The notes under the pieces were generated by a model that did not search any database, was not told the DNA's origin, and saw only the letters and a list, made by a program, of their open reading frames with translations. This document shows positions 1 through 11,129 of a stretch of DNA of 64,000 bases, in pieces. The translations under genes and the position numbers were made by a program. Within the stretch, counting starts at the first letter, position 1, and every line of letters starts with the position of its first letter. Source of the stretch: Conchocele bisecta (Eukaryota > Mollusca > Bivalvia > Lucinida > Thyasiridae); contig CM055265.1 in the NCBI GenBank assembly GCA_029237695.1, positions 117,154,067-117,218,066 on the forward strand, in the 5' to 3' direction.

Positions 1-250
1 AGCGCTGAAATCAGAATAATCCTGGTCCGATACCAGGTCCTCGCCACACCAGAATCACTTGGCCCCTCCCAAAAGCAGTAGGATAAGTAATAATCTTACT
101 ACAATGTACTTTTATAATGGGCAATAACCCAATTCAACTCCCAGGTAACAAAAGAGCCAAAGATAAAAATGTACTGAAGGGTCAAACCAGGCAAACAGTG
201 ATTCCTATATGGAGGAACCACTACCGTTAATTTACGTCGTCTCGTTCTCC
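1..250 (+). repeat. SINE-like dispersed repeat, copy 1 (3' part)
   Basis: The motif CACACCAGAATCACTTGGCC followed by CCCAAAAGCAGTAGGAT and GGGCAATAACCCAATTCAAC recurs at 580-840, near 20.1 kb, inverted at 24.8-25.3 kb, at 53.65 kb and at 59.6 kb. This copy starts at the window edge, so its 5' part is out of view. A degenerate tRNA-type B box (GGGTTCGATCCC in the 20 kb copy) suggests a tRNA-derived SINE. That origin is inferred. Confidence 0.6.
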
Positions 251-439
251 CGACCACCACCCACGTAAAGTTTTGTATTACTTTTATAATAGTTTTTTTT
301 TCCAATGGAAAATATACAAATTAGGTCACAATTAACAACTAAAGTGTAAATCAGATCTGATTAGCTATTCTGTACAGGAAGCCTACGTATATCATTTATG
401 TTTGTTGGGGGTCTAAAGGCCTAGTTATCAACAGATGCG

Positions 440-850
440 GTAATTTAAGGCCGGGTCAATGGGTTTAATAATAAATCCCATATATTACCTGTACAAGTAC
501 ATGTTCAAGTACATGTACAAATGCGGGGAAAATCCTAAAATCAGAAATGATTATTTACAATAAAAGAACTATATACTCAGCCCTTAAATCAGGATGATCC
601 TGATCTGATGCCAGGTCCTCGCCACACCAGAATCACATGGCCCCTCCCAAAAGCAGTAGGATCAGTAATAATCTTACTACTTCTATAATGGGCAATAACC
701 CAATTCAACTCCCAGGTAACAGAAAGAGCGAAAGATGAAAACGTACCTGAGGGCCAAACCAGGCAAATCGTGATCCATACGTATTACTTTTATAATATTT
801 TTTTTCAGATGGAAAATATACAAATTGTGTCACAATTAACAACTAAAGTG
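440..850 (+). repeat. SINE-like dispersed repeat, copy 2 (longer)
   Basis: This copy carries an extra 5' block (GGGTCAATGGGTTTAATAAT, then CATGTTCAAGTACATGTACA and AATCCTAAAATCAG) before the shared CACACCAGAATCAC and AGCAGTAGGATCAGTAATAA body. The sequence after the body also matches copy 1 (AAATATACAAATT.GTCACAATTAAC), so copies 1 and 2 are a tandem duplication of about 540 bp. The 5' block also occurs alone inside both palindrome arms (about 35.84 and 51.66 kb). Confidence 0.6.
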
Positions 851-2424
851 TAAATCAGATCTGATTAGCTATTATGTAGAGGAAGCCTACATGTATGAAT
901 GGAATAGTAACTCTGCTACAGACGGTACAGGAGTAGATTGCAAGAGTTATTGTTCGCAACTACAATAACATGGTTCAATAATAATGAGACATCATTGATT
1001 CTATATTTTATATACATATTGGTGTCGTTTTTCTAGTTTCGATGTAGAACCAATAACTCATTAAACTGTGTTTATTCCATTGGGTGACAGTCCAGTTGTT
1101 ACATTTATAATAGTATAGCCAATTGTTCTCGTCATTTTTTAAATTTTATTTCCACTTCAAGGGACCAGGGGTCTCAGAAATGTAATTTCCGTTACGTACA
1201 TTTACATGACGTAAATATAGCTTTACATTTACATTTTCTTTTCAACGGCATAAAACATACAACTGAAGGGGCATCTATTTAGAAAAGTGTCAAGAATATG
1301 GTAAGCTAATTGTATTAGTGCAAAACAGAGAAATTTAGTAGCAAGTCGTGGAATTTCTCATTTATGGTAACCCAACAACATATATTTAATATGAATATAA
1401 AAAATGTCATTTCGGCTAATTCTGCGCACCGGCTAATGCACAATTCACGTAATGTTTTGCCCAGCTTACGTCAGAATAAATTATGTTGATTTTGGAATAA
1501 ATCAGCTGATTAACGGTATACTAAGTCACAATTTTATCCCATTCCGATAGTTTGGTAAAAAGTTATTCAGAACATGGTCAAAATGATTGTGTGGTCCTGC
1601 GTACTAAATTAATAGATCAACAACGAATCTGTTAAAAAAAAAAAAAGCTTCATAAACCAATAATACACATGCAAATATACCGACATTGGTTATCATTTTA
1701 TTCCCGTATTATTCGCAAAACTCAAGGACAAAATGGACTGATATTTTGATCAAATTTGGCTGGGTCTCCGCTAGGCGGATACAAATAATAGACGACAGAT
1801 TAAATAGTAAAAGCCATCTGTTTAGCCGTGATTATCTCGGCTAAGAACTGCCTTGAATGTTCAGGGAATTTAGACAGAATATGGACATTTTCACGAAAAT
1901 TATTATTAGGTGCGCAGAATTAACAGACACGATTGTAATCCCAACAAACATACAGTCTCCACCCCCGCCCATATTTCGTGAGGTCACCCCAATGAAGCAA
2001 AGAAGTCCCTCATCACCACCCCAGACCAAACATGGGTACCCTGAGTACAAATAAATTTTAGGAAGCCCACCCACTGCAATACAAATACTTATTACAAATA
2101 CTGCACTTCAATTTTTTTACTTGTTTGGTCACTGTTGTTATAGTTTTCTAAATCGTGTAAACACGTGACTTTCTGAAAACACTTGTCTTAAGAAAACAAC
2201 ATGAATAATCAGACATGTAAAATATTGGTGTGTGCAAAGCCACATACACGGTGCGAAGCCGGGTACACTGACTTAATAGAAATACTGCACCGGCCTATAT
2301 TCATGATATTTCGGGGAAAATTCACCGCTGTGCAAATGCAGTGTACCTGGATTCGCACACCTCAATTTTTTACTTATTTCATCACTTTTGTTACAGTTTT
2401 TATAACACATTTGACTCTCGGGGT
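851..2424. other. AT-rich stretch without a recognisable gene
   Basis: Short open frames (for example 1,857-2,054 and 2,201-2,452) have no recognisable motif and no coding character. The second one runs into a G homopolymer. I see no repeat copied elsewhere in the window except scattered short motifs. Confidence 0.6.
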
Positions 2425-2448
2425 GGGGGGGGGGGGGGGGGGGGGGGG
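2425..2448 (+). repeat. poly-G tract (about 24 G)
   Basis: An uninterrupted G run follows CTCGGGGT. Similar tracts occur at 19,231-19,245 and 39,887-39,905, with C runs near 24.12 kb and 47.82 kb. Exact lengths of such runs are unreliable in assemblies, and long G runs can form G-quadruplexes. Confidence 0.9.
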
Positions 2449-3598
2449 ATGAAAGTAGTGTCTTTTTTAAGTGGCTAAAAGCCTATATAGACAATAGATA
2501 ACAGATACTAGCCTAAATAGATAATGAACCGACTTGTTGGACTGAAAACATATATTCAAAGTGAATCTACAAGTATCGAGGTGCCACAAACACACAGAGT
2601 CCGAGATGCACCATAAAGTAGAAATTAGCTATTTAAACAACAATTGTGGAAACAACATTGGTCGCGAAAACCAATGACTCGGCACATGCACAGGCAATGT
2701 TGAATATCCCCCACCACTTGATTTCATGTTAGATTGAATACAATGGAATTATTTTAGTAACCCTGTGGTTAAAAGTGCTGTCGAAGTCAGCACGATTCAA
2801 ATATTGGTCAACAGTAATAAAGAAATAATTCCTATCTGAAACGAATGTTTCGTGTCTGGCAGCTAGTAGTAGTAGACTTATGTAAAATGTAGGTCAATTA
2901 TTGATGCCTCCTGGCTGTCGCCGTATTGTCCTCTCAACATTAGCAAATTTGCAGAAATGTACGTATGTAGCATTCACAAATCGTTGAGTACACAATGAGT
3001 ATCTGTATTTCCGTATTTAGAGCTTATCAACAATGAAGACAGCAATCACGATGGCAGTACGTGTAATGGCAATATGACCAATCATTGTATTATTACGCGT
3101 TTGGCAGGACACGAAATATAGTATGACGTCACAATGAAAATACAATCGCATTTAACAACAAATAGCTGACTTTTTAAACGTAAATTTGTTATTGGTTGGT
3201 ATATTACATTAAAAAAAAGTGTCCTGTGTCCAATAAATTGGACACATGACACTATGGCGTTTAGTAGAAAGGTTCAAATATTGACTCTATATGTACCAGA
3301 GGTTCTAAATGAGGCTCCATACGGGATAATCTATTTAAACTAAATTTCATTGGGAAGCTATTTTTTTTGCAAATTACATGCGTATTATTATTTTAATATA
3401 ACCTATCAATGTTTACAGGTGTTAGCATGTTTCAATATTGAACTAACATATATCTTGTTGGTATTGGCACAATTTCATTTTACGAATTTTCCGGCAGCGA
3501 ACCCCATTCGGCCCATCGACCGATTGTAATTATAGAACGCCTGTAACTATTCATCAGAATATAGGCGTTCTATGAAAAATAATCTACAAAACGCCCCA
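2449..3598. other. intergenic, with two short hairpins
   Basis: No coding signal was found. An imperfect hairpin lies at 3,217-3,251 (GTGTCCTGTGTCCAA, loop TAAA, TTGGACACATGACAC). A second lies at 3,532-3,573 (ATAGAACGCCT pairing with AGGCGTTCTAT). The second stands immediately outside the 3.6 kb transposon. Confidence 0.6.
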
Positions 3599-3602
3599 TT
3601 AA

Positions 3603-3990
3603 TGCAAAAAGGTGCTATCTGCATATTTTGACATTTCGAGATAAATGAGTTTCAAGGTTTGAACATTTATTGTATGTGCACTATGTATATTTGGGCCAAT
3701 ATGTGTATACCTTACAATATGTCAATATGAAAGCTAGTAACCATGAACAGGACTTTGAAAATCAATCATGCGTTAATGAGTCTGACATCATTTTGTCAAA
3801 TAGCACCTTTTTGCACAATGCACTTTGTCTTTATGTTCCATGCAAATAGGTTCTATTTGCCAAATAGCTCCTTTTTGCACAAACAAATGATATAATATAT
3901 GAAGCACAAAGGTGCTATTTTCCAAATAGCACTTTTTTGCAGGCAAACTGTTTCAATATATAATGCGTCTATTTCCAAATAATACCTTTT
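3603..3990. repeat. left subterminal repeat cluster of the TTAA transposon
   Basis: The motif CAAATAGCACCTTTTTGCA, or close variants, occurs at 3,797-3,815, 3,861-3,879 and 3,923-3,941. An inverted partial copy lies at about 3,905-3,920, a degenerate copy near 3,973, and the related terminal repeat is at 3,603. Repeated subterminal motifs in DNA transposons often act as transposase binding sites. That role is inferred here. Confidence 0.75.
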
Positions 3991-4425
3991 GGTTTAAATT
4001 AGCAATAATAATGATGTCCACAGTAATGTATATTTATTAATTATGTATGATTACACAATTCTACTGACTAATATGATGCATGCAAGCCAAAGATAACTAT
4101 TTACATCATGTAATTATGTTGAAAATAACTTGATAAATCTTATATTTTCTATACACTATGTACTATATTTATTTATCTAATTTCTCGTCCACAACAAAAT
4201 TATGTCTGGCACATTTTTTCACTTTCCACATTCAATATTGACTTGCATAAGTATGTCTATTTTGTGAAGCAATATGTTACTACACATTGCTTTCAATTGA
4301 ATACCACCCCCATTGTGTTATTGCATATACAAAAAAAAGAATATTATTGTCAAAAACTAGCAATATGAATCAAACATGGCCTTGTATTAGCCATGTTACA
4401 GACATAGTTTTAATAGTCACTGGCA

Positions 4426-5410
4426 TTACTCATCGTCATCTGCATGATCAAGAGTCCTCGTCATACTCTGAAACATCTGGCATCGGGAGGCGGTCTGTAA
4501 CTGTTTTGGAGGTGGGAATATTGTTATAATATTGGTGAAAGTCTTTGGGAATCAGGTTAATTATGTCTATTTTCTTGGCACTAGATATTCGTATTTTTAC
4601 ATTGTAACACCGTGAAAGATCACCTTGTATGTTGCATAATTGATGCTCTGATTGTGATTATATTTACAAATCGTGTTTCATCGTACGACTCATTCAAAAA
4701 GATGCTACCTGGTGATGACTTCTGTATTTTTATCCAAACAAGTTTTAACCAATTTATTTTGATGCCAGAGGTACTCATTTTCATGTTTGAACAATACTTG
4801 TTTGTGAATTATTTTAAATCGACTATATTGGTATATTTAATTGCTACAACGATATAAGGTTTCTTTCGTCGAGCAAGAGATATAACTGTATGCCACTGAG
4901 ATGGAACTTAAACAACTGTTTCCTTTTTTGCTCCTTCAATGGCTGAATGCATACTGTCAGATTCCATCTGTGAGTGCCCAGACCCAAAGAATTATGGTTG
5001 ATGGTTTCCAGTGTGCTGTTACATTTGTTAATATTAAATAGATAGGCAGAGACCACATACTGATTCCGATTCTGTCCACCGCACGTATCTGAGTAAAATG
5101 TAATTTGATTCACTCCAGAATTTGTGACAAATTTTCAACATATTCAACAAGTTGGCAAATATAATCCCTTTGTCGATTATAATATAGTAAGTCCCAGAAT
5201 GATGTGAACATATTCTGTCTAGTGTCTTCATTTACTTTGGATGTACATTTAAATTTACATTTTCTACACGTTTGTAATTTCATTGTGCACTTATTAGGAA
5301 CAGTTATTCCTTTCACATATATATATATTCTCGACCAGATGCTCTGTTTTGTTTCCTAACATTTCCTTTCCACAGCTCACGACGAATCACTCTCTCTCGG
5401 CTAAGCTTTT
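4426..5410 (-). pseudogene. transposase core of the TTAA element, frameshifted
   Basis: Read on the minus strand, three frames together give a recognisable DDE-type transposase. A basic start (ELWKGNVRKQNRASGREY, about 5,380-5,325) is followed by a Cys-rich block (KCKFKCTSKVNEDTRQ, FWDL, QRDYICQLV; about 5,270-5,130). Next comes FYSDTCGGQNRNQYV (about 5,100-5,056), then GHSQMESDSMHSAIEGAKK (4,979-4,923) in a shifted frame. An in-frame stop sits at 4,908-4,910, followed by VPSQW and ISLARRKKPYIVV. After another shift, KKIDIINLIPKDFHQYYNNI and an acidic tail end near 4,426. The SD..GGQN and H..ME.D..H motifs fit families seen in many animal transposons. Sequence between the Cys-rich block and the SDTCGG block seems deleted. 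At least two frameshifts and one stop make it dead. The N-terminal part was separated by the insertion at 5,412. Confidence 0.72.
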
Positions 5411-5448
5411 TAGCTCGCCTGCACGAAGTGCAGAAGAGCTTATGGCAT

Positions 5449-5515
5449 ACCCCCGGCGTCGTCGGCGTCGTCGTCGGCGTCGTCGGCGTCGGCGTCAGCG
5501 TCTGCGTCGTCCACA
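5449..5515 (+). repeat. (GGCGTC/GTC)n microsatellite
   Basis: A run of GGCGTC and CGTCGT units lies directly upstream of the tandem core of the nested element. Confidence 0.9.
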
Positions 5516-8230
5516 AACTTAACGTTGGATAAATGTCTTATAACTTCTATTTCCTTTCATGGAACACCTTGTTATTTCATACATGCATTCCTCAGATGAC
5601 CCTCTATCATGCTGTAGCAAATCCATGACCCACCACCTAGCCCTTACCCCAAGGTCAAGGTCACAAATTTGGCACATTCATAAACTTAACGTTGGGTAAA
5701 TGTCTTACAACTTCTGTTTCCTTTCTCATGGAACACCTCGTTATTTCATACATGCATTCCTCAGATGATCCTCTATCATGCTGTAGCAAATCAATGACCC
5801 ACCACCCAGCCCTTACCCCAAGGTCAAGGTCACAAACTTGGCACATTCATAAACTTATCGTTGGGTAAATATCTTATAACTTCTGTTTCCTTTCATGGAA
5901 CACCTTGTTATTTCGTACATGCATTCCTCAGATGAACCTCTATCAGGCTGTTGCAAATCCATGACCCACCACCCAGCCCTAGTCCCAGTACAAACGGTCA
6001 AGGTCACAAAAAACTTGGCACATTAATAAACTTAACGTTGGGAAATGTCTTATAACTACTGTTTCCTTTCATGGAACACCTAGTTATTTCATACATTCAT
6101 TCCTCAGATGACCCTCTATCATACTGTAGCAAATCCATGACCCACCACCCAGCCCTTACCCCAAGGTCAAGGTAAAAAACTTGGCACATTCATAAACTTA
6201 ACGTTGGGGTAAATGTCGTATAACTTTTGTTTCCTTTCATGGAACACCTTGTTATTTCATACATGCATTCCTCAGATGAACCTGTATCATGCTGTAGCAA
6301 ATCAATGACCCACCACCTAGCACATACCCCAAGGTAAAGGTCACAAACTTAGCACATTCATAAACTTAACATTGGGGTAAATGTTTTATAACATATGTTT
6401 CCTTTCATGGAACGCCTTGATATTTCATACATGCATTCATCTGATGATACTATATCGTGCTATAGCAAATCAATGACCCAGCGGCCATCCCTTACCCCAA
6501 GGTCAAGGTCACAAGCTTGGCACATTCATAAACTTAACGTTGGGTAAATGTCTTATAACATCTGTTTTCTTTCATTGAACGCCTTGATATTTCATACATG
6601 CATTCATCCGATGATACTCTATCGTGCTATAGCAAATCCATGACCCACCGCCCACCCAATCGTTACCTCAAGGTCAAGATCACACATTTAGCATGTTCAT
6701 AAACTTAACGTTGGGTTAAATGTTGTGTAACTTCTGTCTATTTACAGGGAACGCCTTCATATTTCATACATGACTTCATCTGATGATACTCTATCGTGCT
6801 ATAGCAAATTCACGACCCACCGCCCACCCCTTTCCCCAAGGTCAATGTCACACTCATAGCACATTCATGAACTTAATGTTAAGGTAAATGTATTATAACA
6901 TCTGTTTCCTTTCATGGAACGCTTTAATATTTCAACATATGCATTCATCTGATGATACTCTATCATGCTATAGCAAATCCATGACCCACCGCCCATCCCT
7001 TACCCCTAGGTCAAGGTCTCAAACTTAGTACATTCATAAACTTAACGTTGGTGTAAATGTCTGTTTCTTTTCATGGAACGCCTTGCTATTTCATACATTC
7101 CTCAGATGACCCTCTATCATGCTGTAGCAAATCCACAACCCACCACCCAACCCTTACCCAAAAGTCAAGGTCACAAACTTAGCATGTTCATAAACTTAAC
7201 GTTGGGGTAAATGTTGTGTAACTCCGTTTTTCTTTACACTTTGGAACACTTTGACCTTATATTTCATACATGCATTCATCTGATGATACTCTATCGTGCT
7301 ATAATAAATCCATGACCAACCCCCACCCCTTTCCCCAAGGTCACGGTCACAAACCTAGCACATTCATAAACTTAACGTTGGGGTAAATGTCTTATAACAT
7401 CTGTTTCCTTTCATGGAACGCCTTGATATTTCATACACGCATTCATCTGATGATACTCTATCGTGCTATAGCAAATCCATGACCCAGCGCCCACTCCTTA
7501 TCCCAAGGTCAAGGTCACAAACTTGACACATTCATAAACTTAACGTTGGGATAAATGTCTGATAACAACTGTTTCCTTTGATGGAACACCTTGATATTTC
7601 ATACATACATTCCTCAGATGACCCTCTATCATGCTGTGGCAAATCCACAACCCATCACCCAACCCTTACCCCAAGGTCAAGATCACAAACTTAGCATGTT
7701 CATAAACTTTACATTGGGGTAAATGTTGTGTAACGTCTGTTTCTTTACACTTTGAACGCTTTGATATTTCATACATGCATTCATCTGATGATCCTCTATT
7801 GTGCTACAGCAAATCCATGACCCACCCCACCCCTTTCTCCAAGATCAACATCATAAACTTGGAGTAAATGTCTTTTTATAACTTCTGTTTCTTTACAGGG
7901 AACGCCTTCATATTTCATACATGCATTCATCTGATGATACTCTATTGTACTGCAGCAAATCCATGACCCACCCCCACCCCTTTCGCCAAGGCCAAGGTCA
8001 CAAACTTAGCACATTTATACATACAGTCCTCATGTGAATATATATCATGCTGTAGAAAATCAACAACTTAGTGTGTTCATAAACTTAACGCTGGGTTAAA
8101 TTTTGTTTTCCTTCTCTTTTCAGGGAGCGCATTGATATTTCATACATGCATTCATCTTAATATTCTATATCATGCTATATCAAATCCACGACCCACCTTC
8201 CACCACTGATCTCAATGTCAAGGTCCACCG
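5515..8230 (+). repeat. ~170 bp tandem array, about 16 units
   Basis: Each unit begins near AAACTTAACGTTGGG. It contains CTTTCATGGAACACCTTG, TTTCATACATGCATTC, a GATGA-CTCTATC-TGCT block and CATGACCCACCACCCA, and ends with CCCCAAGGTCAAGGTCACAA. Unit starts fall near 5,516, 5,682, 5,853, 6,029, 6,194, 6,362 and so on to about 8,086. Later units are more diverged and some are shortened. TCAAGGTCA, present in most units, equals the known extended half-site of ERR and NR5A nuclear receptors. Function is not shown. Confidence 0.9.
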
Positions 8231-8322
8231 CACACCCCTTATCCCAGGGTCAAGTTATATAATATTCATGTTTTTTATACAACTGTGACAAGTTTGAATG
8301 AAGACTGCCAACAGGCGAGCTT

Positions 8323-8484
8323 CGTTTTCTTCTGACAACTCTTGTTATGTTGAGGGCTGTGGTAGACGACTTCATTGTGTAGAGTCAATTTTGGAAAACG
8401 ATGTTGGCGTTGCTTTGTTGGTGTTGCCATTTGGTCATTTTGTGTATTTTCAGTAACTCTAACACTTGACTTATCACTAGTCAC
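8323..8484 (-). pseudogene. N-terminal transposase segment cut off by the nested element
   Basis: The minus-strand frame from 8,484 runs to the border of the nested element. It is rich in Lys, Arg, Gln and Thr (ENTQNDQMATPTKQRQHRF; KSCQKKTKLA). It points in the same direction as the core beyond the insertion. Joining the two is consistent with one original gene with a basic leader, but the segment itself has no diagnostic motif. Placement is inferred from position and strand. Confidence 0.45.
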
Positions 8485-8491
8485 GACACAG

Positions 8492-8800
8492 TCATAGTGT
8501 TATCTTCCTTTTATCTTCATATGCTAAATGTATGTAACTCCCACGTGCGTCACCTTCACCATGAGCTGGCTTGACATCATACACAGGATTCAACATGTCA
8601 CTGGAAATTATTTTTATTGGACGTCGGAACAGATTTGCAGCAGCGAGAGGAACACAATCTGACAATTCCGATTTATATTGTCCGGGTGACTTTAACATTG
8701 TCACCTGCTCATTAAATACTAGTGTAGCTATGTGTATCTCTGATGCGTCTCCGTGTAAAAAAATGTATATAACGGTCAACATTTTCAGACAAATTAACAT
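8492..8800 (-). pseudogene. OTU-like cysteine protease fragment within the transposon
   Basis: This ~100-codon minus-strand frame contains SELSDCVPLAAANLFRRPIK followed by IISSDMLNPVYD and, near the end, YIHLAYED. The pattern of a small-residue helix, then L-rPI-I-S, then a late I-LAY strand resembles the C-terminal half of OTU-type deubiquitinase domains carried by several animal transposons. The catalytic DGNCLF segment is not visible, and the usual HY/HF after LAY is lost. It lies between the transposase N-part and the upstream linker ORF on the same strand, so it is probably another relic gene of the element. The identification is tentative. Confidence 0.35.
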
Positions 8801-9331
8801 AAATCTGCATTGTTGTATACCATGTATTGAGGGTGTGTGAGCCTTAGCTTAACCACTGAGTTGTGGGATGAGTGAAACAACACGACGTGTTTACTGCTTG
8901 GATATATTACTAAGACTAACGATAGTAACGACTCAGTGGCCGTTGCAGCCACACATATATAAACAGAGCATGCGCACTGGATGCTGGGGTTCAAGGTGAA
9001 TACATGGAGTTAGTATCAAGTATAGGCAGGGTATTGCCATAAGCAAGTTTGTTAAAATACTACATCTCCTCTTTTTTCAGAAAAGGAAAAAATAGAAAAA
9101 CATTTAATGATACTTGTTTCCTATTATTCTAACAGTTACGTTCTGAAAAAGCTTCTTATTAATCTAGAGTTATACTGTAATAATCTTTATGACACCCTGG
9201 ATATGTCTGGAAAAGGCATGAACAATTGTCTATTTTCGCAGGTTTGTTCACACAGTTAATTGCGGTTATATAGAACATGTATACATACATATCATTCATA
9301 CAACATGCGCAAGATCATCTCAATGTTCAAC

Positions 9332-9541
9332 TCATTTTGTCCACTGGTCTCCAGTGTACAATGTGTTTGGTTTGGATACTCTTCCTGATCGCGTCTTATA
9401 CTGGGTCATAGCGGGAAATGTTTTCCGGGAGATTGGGTCATTAACCGGGGATGTCTGACCAAGCTTAGCAGCAGGTAATGAATGGAAATTTCCATCACTG
9501 TAGTTGTTATTCTGTTGCTGACCTGCATTGTCCTTGTGCAA
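9332..9541 (-). CDS. short linker-like ORF at the 5' side of the transposon
   Basis: The frame is 69 codons long. It is rich in Asn and Gln at the start (HKDNAGQQQNNNYSDGNFHS) and ends with TQYKTRSGRVSKPNTLYTGD. A TRSGR.SKP.. motif is common in linker regions of transposon polyproteins. It is coding-like only in that motif and has the same orientation as the transposase fragments. It may be an exon of the same gene, and no start or splice sites can be fixed. Confidence 0.3.
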   Translation of the reverse strand: MHKDNAGQQQNNNYSDGNFHSLPAAKLGQTSPVNDPISRKTFPAMTQYKTRSGRVSKPNTLYTGDQWTK

Positions 9542-9603
9542 GATAACGAAAGTTGGGAAATTTGTGCAAACTTGCTCTATAGTTGTTATCTAACTATGTT
9601 AGA

Positions 9604-9900
9604 CAAATAGCACCTTATGACATCAAACATACATGTATCACAGTGATTTAAAATAATATAATGCAAAAAGGGGCTATTTGACAAATAGCACCTACTTGCA
9701 CAAACATGTATGCATATAGCACCTTATTGCAGGCAGAATGTACCACAAATGCAAATATCACCTTTGTGCATTTGCCCTTTTCATCTCTGATAATCAGGTT
9801 ATTGGTTCAAATATTTTTTGGCAGCAAGATATGATTATTTGCCACTTATTTCTATCAAAAAGTGATGTTTGACCAAAAGTGCAGATAGCACCTTTTTGCA
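9604..9900. repeat. right subterminal repeat cluster of the TTAA transposon
   Basis: Variants of ACAAATAGCACCTTTTTGCA occur near 9,604, 9,678, 9,714, 9,743 and 9,880. An inverted copy lies at about 9,662 (GCAAAAAGGGGCTATTTG). The set mirrors the left cluster. Confidence 0.75.
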
Positions 9901-9959
9901 TTAAGGGGGCGAAAATCACTATGTGTTTCCTTGAAGGAAACCGAAAAAACAAATAACTG

Positions 9960-10215
9960 TCTGAGCCACTATGGAAACAACTGTAAAATTATGTTACGCG
10001 TATCCAGCATTAAAATGTTTGTGAGCCACAAATAGTAAAGCGTACGGTTATAAATAGGACAACGTCAATCTATTGCAATGACGCAACTATTTCAAGTGTC
10101 AAAATCCGACGTGACGTTGGTAAATTTAAGCGTAACTTTGCGACGTCATTTTCAGGCTTTCATGACGTTGTCATTAGGGCTGGTTTTCACAGAGCGCGAC
10201 CCATATGTATCGTGA
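9960..10215 (+). repeat. dispersed repeat, inverted relative to a copy at 30.1-30.3 kb
   Basis: The stretch with AGCATTAAAATGTTTGTGAG, ATTGCAATGACGCAACTATT and AAAATCCGACGTGACGTTGG matches the reverse complement of 30,128-30,300. Its distal part (CATGACGTTGTCATTAGGGC, then GCGCGACCCATATG) matches 38.66-38.72 kb and 48.84-48.90 kb in the palindrome arms. No coding is seen. Confidence 0.7.
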
Positions 10216-11100
10216 CCCCTGAAAGCAATGGTACATAATGCAGACACAATTTGTGGTGTTTTCCAACCGAGCACCTGCACCGGAAGTGCTTCTCACGTCA
10301 CAGGGGTCAGATATCGCGACCTTTGTCGGCTGTCAGTGATGGCAGCTATTTGCAGACACGCGTGTTTACATGTAAACATTGGCGTTTTTCCATGCTTTTG
10401 AAGCTAGTAAACGTAATATATAAACAGAACATTGGTTTTTATTTGTAGGTAAATAGTTTTTCTATGTTTCAACCTCATTAGTTAATACACACGTTGTTTA
10501 AGATCGTTAGAATCTCGAATTATGGGTAGTCCAGGATACTTAAAGTACAGAAATATGGTATCACCACAATAACTGATCACTTGCGGAATTAGAGACTGAA
10601 AGTTGCATATCCATCATCCATAAGCAAATGTATTATGCTAGTGCAAACCCATTCCCATCCACACGTTTTCTCTAGAATAAATTACTTTTTGTAACTCCCA
10701 GAAATAAATTTACGAAATTGGCGGCTAACTGGTCCACTGTCGGTGATAATACGCACGAAATGTCTGGATTCGTATTTTCCAAAATTTAACTGATAAACTG
10801 AACCCAAAACTGTGAAAACTATAAAGAATAGTATATGTATAGATTTAGATACCAAGCAAGACAAACCAAAACGCCATAGGATAAGCTGGCACTGGGCACT
10901 ATTTTCTTGGTCAATATGGCTGCCCCATAGAGATTTTCGTGACATAATATGCTATCTCAAAGCAGATAACATATAATCAAAGTACTGAAACTAGGTAAGC
11001 TCCACAAGATTACTAAAACTTATTGTTTATTTATATAATGATGTTTAATGGCTTATCATCAGTTAAAGTCATTTTAGGTCGGTTAACAGGGTCAAATCTC
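10216..11100. other. no recognisable gene
   Basis: A short inverted pair (CGTGACCCCTG near 10,212; CAGGGGTCA near 10,299) is the only structure I see. Open frames at 10,251-10,448 and 10,682-10,945 lack known motifs. Confidence 0.5.
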
Positions 11101-11129
11101 ATATTACATGTGTATGGCAAGCAAAATGC

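Larger units (their letters stand above)
5412..8321 (+). mobile_element. 2.9 kb tandem-repeat element nested in the transposase gene
   Basis: The insertion is bounded by AGCTCGCCTG at 5,412 and its reverse complement CAGGCGAGCT ending at 8,321. It begins with a short hairpin (CTGCAC GAA GTGCAG) and a (GGCGTC)n tract. It is then filled with about sixteen diverged ~170 bp units. The layout of short inverted termini, microsatellite and tandem core matches non-autonomous elements known in bivalves, such as Pearl-like or Helentron-associated elements. Assignment to one of these is inferred. No coding capacity is seen. I could not identify a target duplication. Confidence 0.65.
3603..9900 (-). mobile_element. 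6.3 kb TTAA-flanked DNA transposon (Kolobok-like), defective
   Basis: The element begins TGCAAAAAGGTGCTATCTGC at 3,603 and ends with the exact reverse complement at 9,900. This gives 21 bp terminal inverted repeats flanked on both sides by TTAA (3,599-3,602 and 9,901-9,904). TTAA duplications are known for piggyBac- and Kolobok-type transposons. Inside, on the minus strand, lie fragments of a transposase (4,426-5,410 and 8,323-8,484), an OTU-like fragment and a linker-like ORF. The gene is split by a second element at 5,412-8,321. The flanks join as CGCCCCA-TTAA-GGGGGCG, a near-palindromic insertion site. Ends and target duplication are read directly. The superfamily name is inferred from TTAA plus the catalytic motifs. 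Confidence 0.8.
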
